64,000 bases of DNA from Plotosus lineatus (taxonomy: Eukaryota > Chordata > Actinopteri > Siluriformes > Plotosidae). Below are positions 29,524 to 40,547 of this stretch, piece by piece (positions within the stretch are counted from its first letter, which is position 1; the number at the start of each line of letters is the position of its first letter). Location of the stretch: positions 21,638,501 to 21,702,500 of the forward strand of contig CM045733.1 in NCBI GenBank assembly GCA_024760905.1. The letters run 5' to 3'. The position numbers and the translations under genes are program-made. The notes beneath the pieces were generated by a model that had not been told where the DNA came from, did not search any database, and was given only the letters and a program-made list of their open reading frames with translations.

Positions 29524-31359
29524 TTTGGACATTGAGAGGACCAAAGAAAGTAAACAGGAGTACAGGGAGACACCGCGTAAGGCAAACGTAGCAGTGGCTA
29601 AGGCCAAACAGAGGGCGTATGATGACTTGTATGATAGGTTGGACAGTAAGGAGGGAGAAAATGATCTATACAGGTTGGCACAACAGAGAGATAGAGATGG
29701 GAAGGACGTGCAGCAAGTTTGATTGATAAAGGACAGAGAGGGGAAATGCATTGACTGATGACAGAAGTGTGCTGGGAAGATGGAAAGAGTATTTTGAAGA
29801 GCCAATGAATGAGGAAAATGAGAGAGAAAAAACAGTAGAAGAGGTGACCATTGAGGAGCATGATGAAGCAAAGATGAGGAAGGGTGAAGTGAGGAGGGCA
29901 CTGAAGAAAATGAAGAATGGAAAGGCAGTTGGTCCTGATGACATACCGGTGGAGGTATGAAAGTGTGTAGGAGAGGTAGCAGTAGATTTTCTGACAAGAA
30001 CATTCAACAAGGTCTTAGAGAGTGAGCAGATGCCGGAGGAATGGAGGAGAAGTGTGCTGGTTCCCATTTTTAAGAACAAGGGAGACGTGCAGAGTTGTGG
30101 CAACTACAGAGGGAAAAAGTTGATTAGCCATATGATGAAGTTATGGGAAAGAATAGTTGAAGCTAGACAAAGGGCAGAGGTCAGCATTTGTGAACAACAG
30201 TTTGGTTTCATGCCAAGAATGAGCACCACAGATTCAATGTTTGCTTTGAGGATGCTCATAGAGAAGTACAGAGAAGGTCAGATGGAGCTGCATTGTGCCT
30301 TTGTGCATCTGGAAAAAGCATACGACAGGGTGCCAAGAGAAGAATTGTGGTATTGCATGAGAAAGTCTGGAGTGGCAGAGAAGTATGTTCGAGTGGTGCA
30401 GGACATGTATAAGAGATGTCGACAGTGGTGAGGTGTGCTGTCGGCATGACTGGTAAATTCAAGGTGGCATTGGGACTGCATCAAGGATCAGCTCTGAGCC
30501 CCTTCTTGTTTGCTATGGTGATGGACAGGCTCACAGATGAGGGAAGGCAAGAATCTCCATGGACGATGATGTTTGCATATGACATTGTGATCTGTAGTTA
30601 GAGCAGAGAACAAGTGGAGGAAAATTGAGAGAGGTGGAGGTATGCCCTGGAAAGGGGAGGAATGGTTAGCTTCAGAAAAATAAGAATACATGTGTGTGAA
30701 TGAGAAGGACCCAGTAGGAACGGTGATGTTACAGGGAGCAGAGATAACGAAGGTGGGCTATTTTAAGGACTTAGGCTCAACAATCCAGAGCATTGGAGAG
30801 TGTGGAACAGAGGTGAAGAAGCTTGTGCAGGCAGGTTGGAAATGGTTGGAGAAAAGTGTCCGGTGTGCTGTGCGATAGGAGAGTATCAGCAAGAATGAAA
30901 GGAAATGTGTACAAGACGGTGGTGAGGCCAGCGATGTTGTCTGGCTTAGAAACAGTGGTGCTGAGGAAAAGGCAGGAGGCAGAGATGAAAATGTTTAGGT
31001 TCCCGCTGGGCGTAACGAGGATGGATAGGATCAGAAATGACTACATCAGAGGGACAGCCTGTAAGATGTTTTGGAGACAGAGTCAGAGAGGCTAGATTAA
31101 GATGGTTTGGACATGTACAGAGGAGGGATAGTGAGTATATTGGCAGTTGGATGCTGAGGCTGGAACTATCAGGCAGAAAGCCCAGAGGAAGACCAAAGAA
31201 GAGATTTATGGATGTGGTGAAGGAAGACATGAAGGTCGTTAGAGTAAGAGAAGAAGATGCAGGGGACAGGGTGAGAGGAAGGCAGATGATTTGCTGTGGC
31301 GACCCCTGAAGGGAACAGCCGAAAGGAAAAGAAGAAGAAGAAGATCCGAAGAGGAAAAA
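29524..31359 (+). mobile_element. RTE-like LINE copy 2b (U4)
   Basis: Second RTE segment, head-to-tail with 2a, joined at GGACATTGAGAGG where GGACAT is common to both partners (compare FGHVQR and WDIERT regions). It carries the whole RT: motif A reads FVHLEKAYDR (catalytic Asp to His, near 30304-30306), motif [11 protein letters not shown] is intact, motif C reads FAYD instead of FADD (near 30573-30584). Both catalytic sites are thus lost. Its 3' end (31343) meets ATCCGAAGAGGAAAAA (31344-31359), the same host site as copy 1. Confidence 0.85.
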
Positions 31360-31879
31360 ACTCTTTATTGCTGGATTCAGTTAGGAGATTCTCATTCTCA
31401 GCATTCTCTGGAAGAGGTGTTTTTCCAATTATAGCACTTTTGCAAAGGATCTGAGACCTACTCTGAGAACTGCGATTTAACTGCATATCTCAGGGAAAAA
31501 TCACTGGAACTGTTCACAGATTACATCTGAGAAAGGACACTTCATGACAGTTACGGTATCAAGGAATCGGGTCAGATTACATTCAGGGTATCTCGAGAAT
31601 GCTGTGTAATTGTGTCGATTTAGTCACATGTGTTTGTTTCAAATAAAACAGACAACAAAAAAACCAAAACACTGATATCTTTACTTCCTCAGACATTTCA
31701 GCCAGTGTTGTGAAATCAAATATTTTGTCTCTGTTACGTAGACCTAACGCTGGTCACGATTGTATGTATTATTTTTATTATTAAGTATAGTAACAACTTG
31801 CAGTACATTTAATAATCGACGGAGCATACTGTCTACATACTTATAACGACCACAGTAGATTATCATAAGGATCTTTGAT
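31360..31879. repeat. Array spacer P, U4
   Basis: Unit DNA after the RTE. The L2 snippet of other units is absent here (the sequence passes from GTTACGTAGACC straight to TAACGCTGG). No gene seen. Confidence 0.55.
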
Positions 31880-32256
31880 CATGCCCTGGTTACAAACTGC
31901 TAAAATGAGCTTCCTTTGCTGGCTGGAATGGCTCTCCCTTAAAGATTGGGTGAGACACTCAGCCCTACGGAAGGAGCTTGCCTGTCCACATTGAGAGGAG
32001 CCATATTCGGTGGTTCAGGCATCTCGTTCGACTGCTTCCAGAACATCTCCCTGCTGTGGTGTTTCAGGCACATCCAGCCAGAAAGAGACCCCAGGATCGA
32101 TCCACAAGAACATGCTGGAGGGATTATGATCATGGCCTTGGTGTTCTCCTGGAAGAGCTGAAGGAAATGGCTGGCGAGAGAGACATCTGGACCTCATTGC
32201 TTCGGCTGCTGCCCCTGTGACCTGACACCGAATTCAGGAAGAAAGATGATGATAAC
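31880..32256 (+). mobile_element. LINE ORF2 3'-end fragment, U4
   Basis: Plus-strand C-terminal LINE fragment: HIERSHIRWFRHLVRLLPEH frame followed by QAHPARKRPQDRSTRTCWRD; broken afterwards by a deletion near 32130 (ATGATCATGG). Confidence 0.75.
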
Positions 32257-32381
32257 ACTAAAAATTAAATTTGCATTGTCCTGACATGACAAACATGTTT
32301 CCTTCAGAAATCCCAAGGAAGAGTATAAGCCTTATGCTCATAATGACTCCATCAGTCATCTTTTGAAATTCAGGAACACAA

Positions 32382-32453
32382 TGGAGATGCCAGGGATTGA
32401 ACCCGGGACCTCATACATGCAAAGCATGCGCTCTACCACTGAGCTACATCCCC
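32382..32453 (-). tRNA. tRNA-Ala(TGC), slot a, U4
   Basis: Sequence identical to 6051-6122: complete cloverleaf, G3:U70, anticodon TGC, intact A and B boxes. 5' flank on the minus strand is TTGAGG before GGGGATG. Confidence 0.93.
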
Positions 32454-32849
32454 ACCTCAAGTCCCCACCTAGGGACATGTAAATGTTTATTAAAACTGGG
32501 CATTAATTTAAAATTTTAATTAAAATGTAAACTCTGTTTAAATTAAATTTCATCAACATGTTATTCTCCTTTGGAAATCTGAGAGATGGGTTAAAAGTTT
32601 TTCTTCATAATCACTTCAAAAGTATTTTCTGATGGTGTAGTTTTCCACATTGAAATGGCATACCGGAGACAGTGGAGATTGGACCTCGGGACTTTTCCAT
32701 GCAGTCAGTCCTGTCGTCAGTGTGACAGATTTATAAAAGTATTCCATCTGTGGAGGAAATGAGGAGAGAAAGATAAATTTGCATTGAGCATGGGATGTTG
32801 ATTTGTCATTCTCTGAAATAAAAAAAGAATGTCAGCCACAATATAGTGA
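32454..32849. repeat. tRNA 5'-flank spacer, U5
   Basis: Unit DNA as 22842-23236, including the weak tRNA-like stretch near 32655-32715. Nothing else recognised. Confidence 0.5.
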
Positions 32850-32921
32850 GAGGATGTAGCTCAGAGGTAGAATGTATGCGTTGCACCCATGAAGTCTTTG
32901 GTCCAAGCCGTGGCATCCCAA
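32850..32921 (+). pseudogene. tRNA-Ala relic, plus strand, U5
   Basis: Best preserved A box among plus-strand relics (GATGTAGCTCAGAGGTAGA), but loop TGCGTTGCACCC and the T arm (TGGTCCAAGCC) are damaged. Confidence 0.7.
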
Positions 32922-33556
32922 GAGTGGAATATTTTCTGATATGCATTGTAATGTTTACATTAGAATTATGACTGAATTTTATTTTAGTATTGGATATAAT
33001 ATAAAATATAGTGAACAGAAAATGAAATTCTGAACAGTAAGAATGAAATTGTGTTGTTTTTCATCCAGCTGGAACTGAGAACAATTGTGGAGAAAAAAAC
33101 TTTTCCATGACTGTGTCAGTTCCCTGTGAGTGTGCCAAACTTTTTTTGGGTGTCAGTGGTCTTTCTTTTTTGTTTGTATTTTAAATAACATTTTATTTAA
33201 TCAATAATCAGACATACACAAATCTCAAGATGTAACATATACCACCATGAAAAGTATTTTATTTTTTAAAAATAAGAAAATTGAATTTTAAATATTATAC
33301 CTCGACTGAAAGATGTATGACATAAAACAATTATGCATTCATAAAAATATTTAACTCTTTTCAAATTTCTATTTTTTGGATATCCTGACTGTTCTTTGAT
33401 CCATATAACATTTTATAATAGTGTTCTATGTTTTCCTTTTCCTTGATTATTCCTTATCCTTATTTCCTTGATTCCATTATTTAATTGTTGTATGCAAACT
33501 ACCTTTCATTTTCTATTTTCTGTGTGTTTTTTTTATTTTTATTTTTTTTAATATTT
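32922..33556. repeat. AT-rich array spacer, U5
   Basis: AT-rich spacer with a local expansion near 33430-33480 (TTTTCCTTTTCCTTG and similar) not seen in U2. No gene recognised. Confidence 0.55.
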
Positions 33557-33567
33557 AACGAATTGCT

Positions 33568-33883
33568 AGGCAGTGGAAGCCGAGTGTAATAGTGCACTGG
33601 ATCGCAAATCCAATGGTTATGGGTTTGAGTCCGACTCTCCACAATGTTGTTCTTGTGCCCCCAGTGCCACAATCTGGGTGATCAAAGGCTGGCCATGCCT
33701 CGCACTGTCCATGGTGTGAGGAATGTAAAGGAACCATTCCTGAATTTTGATTTCATGTTTCTGCCCTGGAATGGCCTGATGTGCTGTCCAGGGTGTACTC
33801 TGCCTTTGTTTGGAGTTTTCTGGGATGAGCACCAGAATCCCCATGACCCAAATAGGAATTTAGCGGTTACAGAAAATGAACAG
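33568..33883 (+). mobile_element. tRNA-derived SINE, plus strand, U5
   Basis: 316-bp copy at the shared site, flanks AACGAATTGCT (33557-33567) and AACTAATTGCT (33884-33894). Head GCAGTGGAAGCCGAGTG, B box GTTTGAGTCC. Confidence 0.85.
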
Positions 33884-34109
33884 AACTAATTGCTAACATA
33901 AATAATTGTAGTTTATTTTTTTTGCTATTCTGTGAGATGCTAAACAGATTTTGATGTTGTGATAAATACTGTACTCTGAGATGCAAATTTCTGACAGGAC
34001 AAACCAAAACAAAGGACTCCAAACAAAAGACAGACAAAACATGCACTAGCACAGTCCATAATCTCTATTTTTTAAACACTCGGTAAAGATAAACTTTCTG
34101 TGATGTTCA

Positions 34110-34178
34110 GCCAGATTCTCAGATTGAACCCAGGACCTCATACATGCAACACACAGTCTACCACAAGGCTTCGTCCCC
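34110..34178 (-). pseudogene. tRNA-Ala relic, minus strand, U5
   Basis: Counterpart of 8492-8563 with a 3-base loss in the anticodon arm. Confidence 0.65.
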
Positions 34179-34335
34179 ACCTTCCAGATTGACTGGAACA
34201 ATAATTATTATCAATGTTGATGAAAACATGTCATTGATTGAACTATTTCCATTGAATTAAAACTTGGTTTATTTTTTCAACAAAACACAATGTGCTCGAT
34301 TGAGAAATCCAGAGCTCGGATCTCTGTTGAGGTAA

Positions 34336-34407
34336 TGGAGATGCCAGGGATTGAACCCAGGACCTCATACATGCAAAGCATGCGCTCTACCACTGAGCTA
34401 CATCCCC
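34336..34407 (-). tRNA. tRNA-Ala(TGC), slot b, U5
   Basis: 72-nt cloverleaf; one difference from 6051 in the T stem (5' strand CTGGG, giving one extra G-U pair, still paired). Anticodon TGC, G3:U70, A box intact; B box GGTTCAATCCC intact. Confidence 0.9.
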
Positions 34408-34678
34408 AACAAGATGCAATCACTGGAGCATGTCAATGTTGCTAAAAACATGATATTAACATCACAGCAGTATTTCAAGTTTCAACTCTGTTTAATTGAT
34501 ACGTCATTGACAATATACTTCCTGCAGAAATCTGAAGCTGGTGGCAATTCCTTCTCTGAGCAACTTGGAAAGTATTTTGTCAAGAACGGATCAGAGGTAG
34601 AACGGAAAGGTAATTTCCTCAGATGACATTTTTTCAGTATTGTTTGATGATGTAATCTTTTAGAAATAAGTGTCACAG

Positions 34679-34751
34679 TGGAGTTGCCGGGGCTGAAACC
34701 CAGGAAATGCATCCATGCAAAACATGCACTCTCCCAGCGAGCTACATTCCC
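34679..34751 (-). pseudogene. tRNA-Ala relic left of L2, U5
   Basis: Full-length relic; acceptor strand broken (GGGAATGTAGC on the minus strand), T arm mutated. Confidence 0.65.
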
Positions 34752-34978
34752 TCCTGCTTTAGAGAAAGGAACATGTAAATGTAGATTGATATATTGCAAG
34801 AATTTAAATATTTCAATAAACATTTAAACTTGGTATCATTAAAATTTTTTGGACATGACATGTTTCCTCTGGAAGTGATCTGAAATCTGCTTGAAGGGTT
34901 AAAAGTTTTTACGAATAATGACTTTAAGAGTCTTCTCCGATAATACAATCTTTCAAAGTTAAAGGCCACAACAGAGAC

Positions 34979-36735
34979 AAATGCGAACTGCAGTGGGTCA
35001 AGGATGGGGCTCACCACAAAGCGAAGGTGGTCGAGGAGGAGCCTCTCCATGGTCTTAATGAGGTGGGAGGTCAGGGCGACAAGTCTGTCGTGAGTCGGTT
35101 CCTTGACTTGCACTGTTTTTGGAACCGGGACCACACAGGAGGTCTTCCACAGGACAGGCACCTTCTCCAGGCTGAGGCTCTGGTTGTTGAGATGGCAGAG
35201 GACCTCACAGAGCTGATCCGCACAGGTTCTAGCCTGGGACTGATGCCATCTGGTCCTGCAGATTTCCTTTCAGTCGCCTCAACTGTCTCCTCACCTGGTC
35301 CGACTTGAGGGAGAGGGGGAGTGAGGGGGAGACTGGGGTGGGCTGCAGAGGGAAGGGGATGTGTCTGTGGGGCTGCTCCAGTCAGGTGAAGTTGGCCTGG
35401 GGAGGGGGGAGGTGTCTGCTGGGCTGGAGACTTGTAAAGAGGGGGGGACAGGGATGGGGCATCGGGGAGGGGGAGAATCAAACCTGTTGAAGTAACAGTT
35501 TAATTTGTCCGTCCATCGCTGGTCACCAACAGCTGTCCCTCTGAAACTCTTCTTCTGTTCCTGTCTATCCCCCGAGATGAAAGCCCTCTTCTTCTGGTTC
35601 AGGAGGACTTTCAGCTCAGGGGTGACCCACGGGTGGTTGTTGGAGAAGCACCGTACCCTCCGGTTTGGCACAGTGCTGTCCACGTCAAAGTTCATGTCGT
35701 CCATGATACAGTGTGTGAGGACGTCGATGTCATTAGCAAAGGAGTCACAGAGCATGCTCCAGTCTGTGGTCTGGAAACAGTCCCTTAGTCTCTCATTGAT
35801 CTCCTCAGTCCACATTTTCACAGACCTTTTCTGTGCAGGTTCCTTTTGCACCTTGGTTGTGTATTGAAGGAGCAGGTAGATGAGGTTGTGATCTGAGTGT
35901 CCCAGTGGGGGGATGGGGGTGGAGGTGTAAGCATCCTTCACATTAACATACAGCAAGTCCAGCATCTTATTGTCTCTCGTGGTACACTGCATGTACTGCT
36001 TGAAGGTCGGGAGAGAGGCAGTGAGAGAGGCAAGGTTGAAGTCCCCGCAGATCAGAATCATGGCGCGGGGGTGACGAGTCTGCGTCTGACTGAAAGAGCT
36101 GTGGAGACGCTCACATGCAGTCGCCGCATCAACCGAGGGCGGAATGTACACGCAAAACACAATCCCATGTGAAAACTCCCTTGGGAGATAATATTGCCAT
36201 GCGCTCACCGCGAGCAGTTCCTGGTCCCACATGCACATCTGTTCCTTCACGTGCACATTGGCCGGGTGGCACCACCAATCATTCCCGTAAACCGCCAAGC
36301 CCCCTCCTTTCTTCGTTCTGCTCTCCGCCACACTCCGGTCTGCGCGCGTGTTCATTCAACCACGTCTCCGAAAAAACATATGAGGCTGCAGTCCCGGTAC
36401 TCTCTCTGCTGTTAGGTCAGCGCCGCCAGCTCCTCAATCTTGTTAACGATAGCGCGGACATTTCCCATGATGGCAGGGGGCACATATGTCCTCCGCATCT
36501 TCCGTCCCCCTCTGCAGCCTCCCCTTTTCCTCCGTATGTCTGCGGGAACAACAGGCTTCTCCACATGAAGGAAAGAGGGGCCACGCAGGCCGAGGAGGGT
36601 CACATGTGTGTAAGACCTGCGTTGTTCAGAGCCGCTGGTGGATGAGTTTCCTGAGGCCAATCCAAAAAGTGAAAATAAAAGTGCAAAGCAAAACAAAAAT
36701 GTCGTAAAAGTGGGCTTCCCAAATGCAGAATTGCA
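34979..36735 (-). mobile_element. L2-like LINE 5' half, copy E (U5)
   Basis: One of the longest uninterrupted L2 frames here (354 codons, 35291-36355): MNTRADRSVAESRTKKGGGLAVY, MILICGDFNLASL, then the SDH block in frame (GHSDHNLIYLLLQYT), NNHPWVTPELKVLLNQKKRAF, and the Pro-rich linker. A 1-bp-type shift precedes the RT start (SCVVPVPKTVQVK), ending in LDPLQFAF. Part of the linker/N-terminal RT region near 35530 is deleted as in copy A. Copies A and E share this deletion and the FAF ending. Confidence 0.85.
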
Positions 36736-37291
36736 CAAGGGTTCACCCAGATTGAAAGGAGAAAAAGAAACATGCCTAGATACAATAGAAAAGAGAAAAA
36801 GTGGGAAAAGAAGATGAAGAGCTCCTGTAACTGGCTGCAGGTCACCCAGAGCCATTTTTGTCAATTTACTCGAAATTACTCGAAATTTACTCAAAATACA
36901 TTTTTGTCGTTTGTCATGATTTACCAGGTTCAGTTTGAGTTTATGAAATATGATTGAGCAAAAAGATGAACATAGTACAGGCATTCCGGTTGTCCGATGA
37001 CACCTCTTTCATGAGCTTAATGGTCTTTCAAGGCGATGTGTGGGTCGTGTTGCCGAGCAGTCTCAGGCACTGGATTTTGACTTTAGTATCTGAGGAGCTG
37101 TCCTTTCAAATCACACGAAACCAGCTTTCCCTTTACTTTTCATGTCCAGAAACATTTGTGAGTCTTGCCACACATGCATCCAATTAATAAGAAGAGCTTT
37201 GCCCTTCCCAACCCATCGTAGTTTTAATGAACAAACCTCAGTTTGCTCCTCTTCTTTCTCCACTCCAGGAAGGCAATTCACATGTAAAAAC
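36736..37291. repeat. L2 leader edge and spacer N, U5
   Basis: L2-adjacent leader (to about 36950) with ACTCGAAATT repeats, then spacer N. A frame of 77 codons (36954-37187, MSKKMNIVQAFRLSDD...) is also open at 54760-54993 but broken in U1; no homology recognised, so probably chance. Confidence 0.5.
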
Positions 37292-38448
37292 TATAGTGCT
37301 GTGCAAATATTTTTTCCCCTGACAAATATCTGACATTTTTTGCAAGTTTGTCACTGTCCCCCATTTCAGATCAAGCAAACCTCAATATTATAAAAAGATA
37401 AAACACAAGGGGGCAGTGGTGGTCTAGTGGTATAGGGTGCCGGATTGCCAATCCAAAGGTTAGGGGTTCAAGTCCCACTCTCCACAAGGTTGTCACTGTG
37501 CCTCCCAGTGCAGCTGACTGGGTTATCAAAGGCAAGCCATGTCTTCCACTGTCTATGGTGTGAGGCATGTAAAAGAACTATTGCTGACTTGACTAAAGAG
37601 TAGGCTGCAAAGCCGTCGGTGTGTTTCTGGGTTGGCGAGCTGTCCAGGGTGTACTCTGCCCTTGCCTGAAGTTGGCTGGCATGGGCACCAGCCTCCCTGC
37701 AACCCAAATTAGCATTAAATGGTGACAGAAAATGAACTGCACTGAACAAGTAAACACAGAATGCAGTTTTCAGATCCAATTGCATTTCTTGGGATGGGGG
37801 GCATCTGAACCTACAAGGGCTCGTGTGAATCAGTAATTTCCTTCTCAATGTAATTGCTGGTTAAACCCCCTTTTGCAGCAGTAACTGCAGTCACACGTTT
37901 GCGATAAGAAGCGATGAGTCTTTCATATCGCTGTGATGAAATTTTGGCCCACTCGTCTCTGCAGGATTGTTGAAGATCAACCAGGTTGGATGGGTTTCAG
38001 GCATGAACAGCCTTTTTAAAGTCATTCAACAGCATTTCAATTCAGGTCGAGACTTTGACTAAGCCGCTCCAAAATGATTATTTTGTTCTTTTTTAGCCGT
38101 TCAGAAGTGGACTTGCTGGTGTGCTTCGGATCATTGTCTTGCTGCAGAACCCAGGTGCACTTTCGCTTCAGATCTCGAACTGATTGACAAAATTATTTGC
38201 CAGAATTTCTTGGTAGCGAGCAGAATTCATGGTTCCATCAATAGTGACAAGTCACCCAGTTCGTGTTGGCACAATATTATTTTTATCAAATGTGTTGTTC
38301 CTTTTGCATCGGATGTAACGGGATACATTTTTCCCAAAATGTTCAACTTTAGTTTCATCAGTCCAGAGGATATTTTCCAAAAAGCTTTGGGAATGATCAA
38401 GATAATTTCTGGCAAACTTCAGTCGCCAGTGTGCACGCCGCTTCGAAA
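37292..38448 (-). mobile_element. Tc1-like remnant, U5, split by a SINE
   Basis: Same piece as U1 (terminal repeat at 37292, transposase C-terminal half), interrupted at about 37409-37745 by a SINE. The GGATCAGCAAAGGAGGTGC region near 38263 is deleted. Inactive. Confidence 0.8.
37410..37745 (+). mobile_element. tRNA-derived SINE nested in Tc1, U5
   Basis: Full-length and the least eroded SINE of the window: GGGGCAGTGGTGGTCTAGTGG head with A box, loop TTGCCAA, B box GGTTCAAGTCCC, body, GTCCAGGGTGTACTCTGCCC tail ending GAAAATGAACTGCACTGAA. Flanked by ACAAG repeats (5 bp, short for a SINE). Only U5 has it, so it is a young insertion. Confidence 0.85.
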
Positions 38449-39012
38449 TTGACCATGCTGCAGGTGCTTGGTGACGATGGGACCATTTGTTTAATTTGTA
38501 TTTTGTTTGAGCTTTAAGGTGTGAGTATTATTTTGCATTGCCTTGTTTATATTATTAAATTGTATATGGTTGATGTCGTGGTCTGTCGTGCTTTACTGGT
38601 TTCACGGGACAATTTACTTCTTAATTCCAAACGTAACATTATCGAGATGTTTAGAAACTGTTGTGAACAAAATATTTTGAAAAGTTGTGTGAAAAATATT
38701 TTGAAAAGTTGTGAGGTGGCCTACAGAAGGGAACAATGAGGGACCACTCCCTTCCACACATGCCTGTTGTTCAGAAAGCGGTGCAATTTTTAAACCCGAT
38801 GGTATCTTATCTGCATGAGGCAACAATTTTTCATCACTTTCTTCGGAAATTTCAGAAAGGTATCTGAAGAGGAAAAACTCTTTATTGCTGGACTCAGTTC
38901 GGAGATTCTCATTCTCAGCATTCTCTGGAAGAGGCGTTTATTCCAAATATGGCACTTTTGCAAAGGATCTGAGACCTACTCTGAGAACTGCGATGTAACC
39001 GCATATCTCAGG
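38449..39012. repeat. Array spacer O/P, U5 (left part)
   Basis: Unit spacer containing the exon-like frame (next entry). The block between the TTTTGAAAAGTTGT repeats near 38680-38715 is shortened compared with U6 to U8, removing the upstream TATA-type region. Confidence 0.55.
38736..38867 (+). other. Exon-like 43-codon open frame, U5
   Basis: MRDHSLPHMPVVQKAVQF... to a stop right after a GT (CAGAAAG|GTATCT). Same length and frame as in U6 and U8. It could be a captured first exon or chance; no family recognised. The Met is chosen because it is shared by the intact copies. Confidence 0.3.
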
Positions 39013-39168
39013 TGTAGCATATCCTATGATATCTGCTTCTGTAATTAAAATGTGTTGTTACGATGTGCCTACTGCTTTACAGTAGTTGTGCACATGACCA
39101 GATGACGTCATTAAAATATGACATGAACCTGCTATGGTCGTCTGCTTCAACTGATATGTTACATCAGG
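39008..39168. mobile_element. 151-bp MITE with 5-bp target duplication
   Basis: Insertion 39013-39163 with inverted ends TGTAGCATATC / GATATGTTACA (one mismatch over 11 bases) inside TCAGG duplications (39008-39012, 39164-39168). The other units have the empty site (ATCTCAGGGAAAAATCAC). No coding capacity; superfamily not recognised. Confidence 0.75.
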
Positions 39169-39547
39169 GAAAAATCACTGGAACTGTTCACAGATTACAT
39201 CTGATAAAGGATTCTTCATGACAGTTCCGGTATCAAGGAATCAGGTCAGATTACATTTAGGGTAACTCTAGAATGCTGTGTAATTGTGTTGATTCAGTCA
39301 CATGTGTTTTTTTAAAAATACAAAAAACAAAACACTGATATCTTTACTTCCTCAGACATTTCAGCCAGTGTTGTGAAATCTAATATTTTGTCTTTGTTAC
39401 TTAGACCTAACGCTGGTCACGATTGTTTGACTTCCTATTATTTTTATTATTAAGTATAGTAACAACTTGCAGTACATTAATAATCAAAGGAGCAAACTGT
39501 CTGCATACTTATAACGACCACAATAGATTATCATCAGGATCTTTGAT
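39169..39547. repeat. Array spacer P, U5 (right part)
   Basis: Unit DNA up to the LINE 3' end. Lacks the L2 snippet. No gene recognised. Confidence 0.5.
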
Positions 39548-39940
39548 CATGCCCTGATTACAAGCGGCTAAAATGAGCTTCCTTTGCTGTCTGGCATGGC
39601 TCTCCCTTACAGATAGGGTGAGACACTCAACCCTTTGGAAAGGGGTTTTGCCTGTCCACATTGAGAGGAGCCATATTCGGTGGTTCAGGCATCTCGTTCG
39701 ACTGCTTCCAGAACATCTCCCTGCTGTGGTGTTTCAGGCACATCCAGCCAGAAAGAGACCCCAGGATCGATCCACAAGAACATGCATGAGAGTTTATGTC
39801 TCATGGCTCGTCTGATACTCCTTGGTGTTCTCTTGGAAGAGCTGAAGGAAATGGCTGGGGAGAAGGACATCTGGACCTCATTGCTTCGGCTGCTGCCCCT
39901 GTGAACTGACCCCAGATTCAGGGAGGAAGATGATGATAAC
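39548..39940 (+). mobile_element. LINE ORF2 3'-end fragment, U5
   Basis: Complete-length array version: MSFLC-WLAWLSL start, HIERSHIRWFRHL, RKRPQDRSTRT, then broken WRDYVSW-like part; tail GGAGGAAGATGATGATAAC. Confidence 0.75.
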
Positions 39941-40084
39941 ACTGGGTGAAATTTGCATTGACATGACAAACATGTTTCCTGAAGAAATTATTTGAAATTC
40001 AAAGGAAGAGTATCAAGCCTTATGCTAATAATGACTCCATCAGTCTTACTCATCAAAGTTCTCTTTTGAAATTAAGAACCACAG

Positions 40085-40156
40085 TGGAGATGCCAGGGAT
40101 TGAACCCGGGACCTCATACATGCAAAGCATGCGCTCTACCACTGAGCTACATCCCC
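40085..40156 (-). tRNA. tRNA-Ala(TGC), slot a, U5
   Basis: Identical in sequence to 6051-6122; complete cloverleaf with G3:U70 and anticodon TGC. Downstream on the minus strand CTGTGGTTCTTAATTTC has no T4 run. Confidence 0.93.
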
Positions 40157-40476
40157 ACCTAAAGTAAAACTAGGGACATGGAAATGTTGTCTAATCAACA
40201 TGTCATTTTCCTTTGGAAATCTGAGAGATTGGTTCAAAGTTTTTCTCATAATCACTTCAAAAGTATTTTTTGATGGTGTAGTTTTCCACATTTAAATGGC
40301 ATACCGGAGACAGTGGGGATTGGACCTCGGGCCTTTTCCATGCAGTAAGTCCTGTCGTCAGTGTGACAGATTTGTCTTTGTAGTAAATGAATAGAGATAG
40401 AGAAATTTGCATTGAGAGTGTGATGTTGATATATCATTCTCTGAAATACAAAAGAATGTCAGCCACAACACAGTGA
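40157..40476. repeat. tRNA 5'-flank spacer, U6
   Basis: Short version of 22842-23236, missing about 60 AT-rich bases after 40185. Weak tRNA-like stretch near 40300-40350. Nothing else seen. Confidence 0.5.
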
Positions 40477-40547
40477 GGGGATGGAGCTCACTGGTAGAAT
40501 ATAAGCTTTGCATGTTGAGGTCTTGGGTCCAAACCCTGGCATCTCAA
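40477..40547 (+). pseudogene. tRNA-Ala relic, plus strand, U6
   Basis: Counterpart of 6921-6992, one base shorter in the variable region (GCATGTTGAGG). Confidence 0.7.

Noticed and set aside
36954..37187. 77-codon open frame (MSKKMNIVQAFRL...) also open at 54760-54993 as a candidate gene.
   Set aside because: Broken in the U1 copy by a loss near 1560, no recognised homology, and two near-identical duplicates being open is expected without selection.
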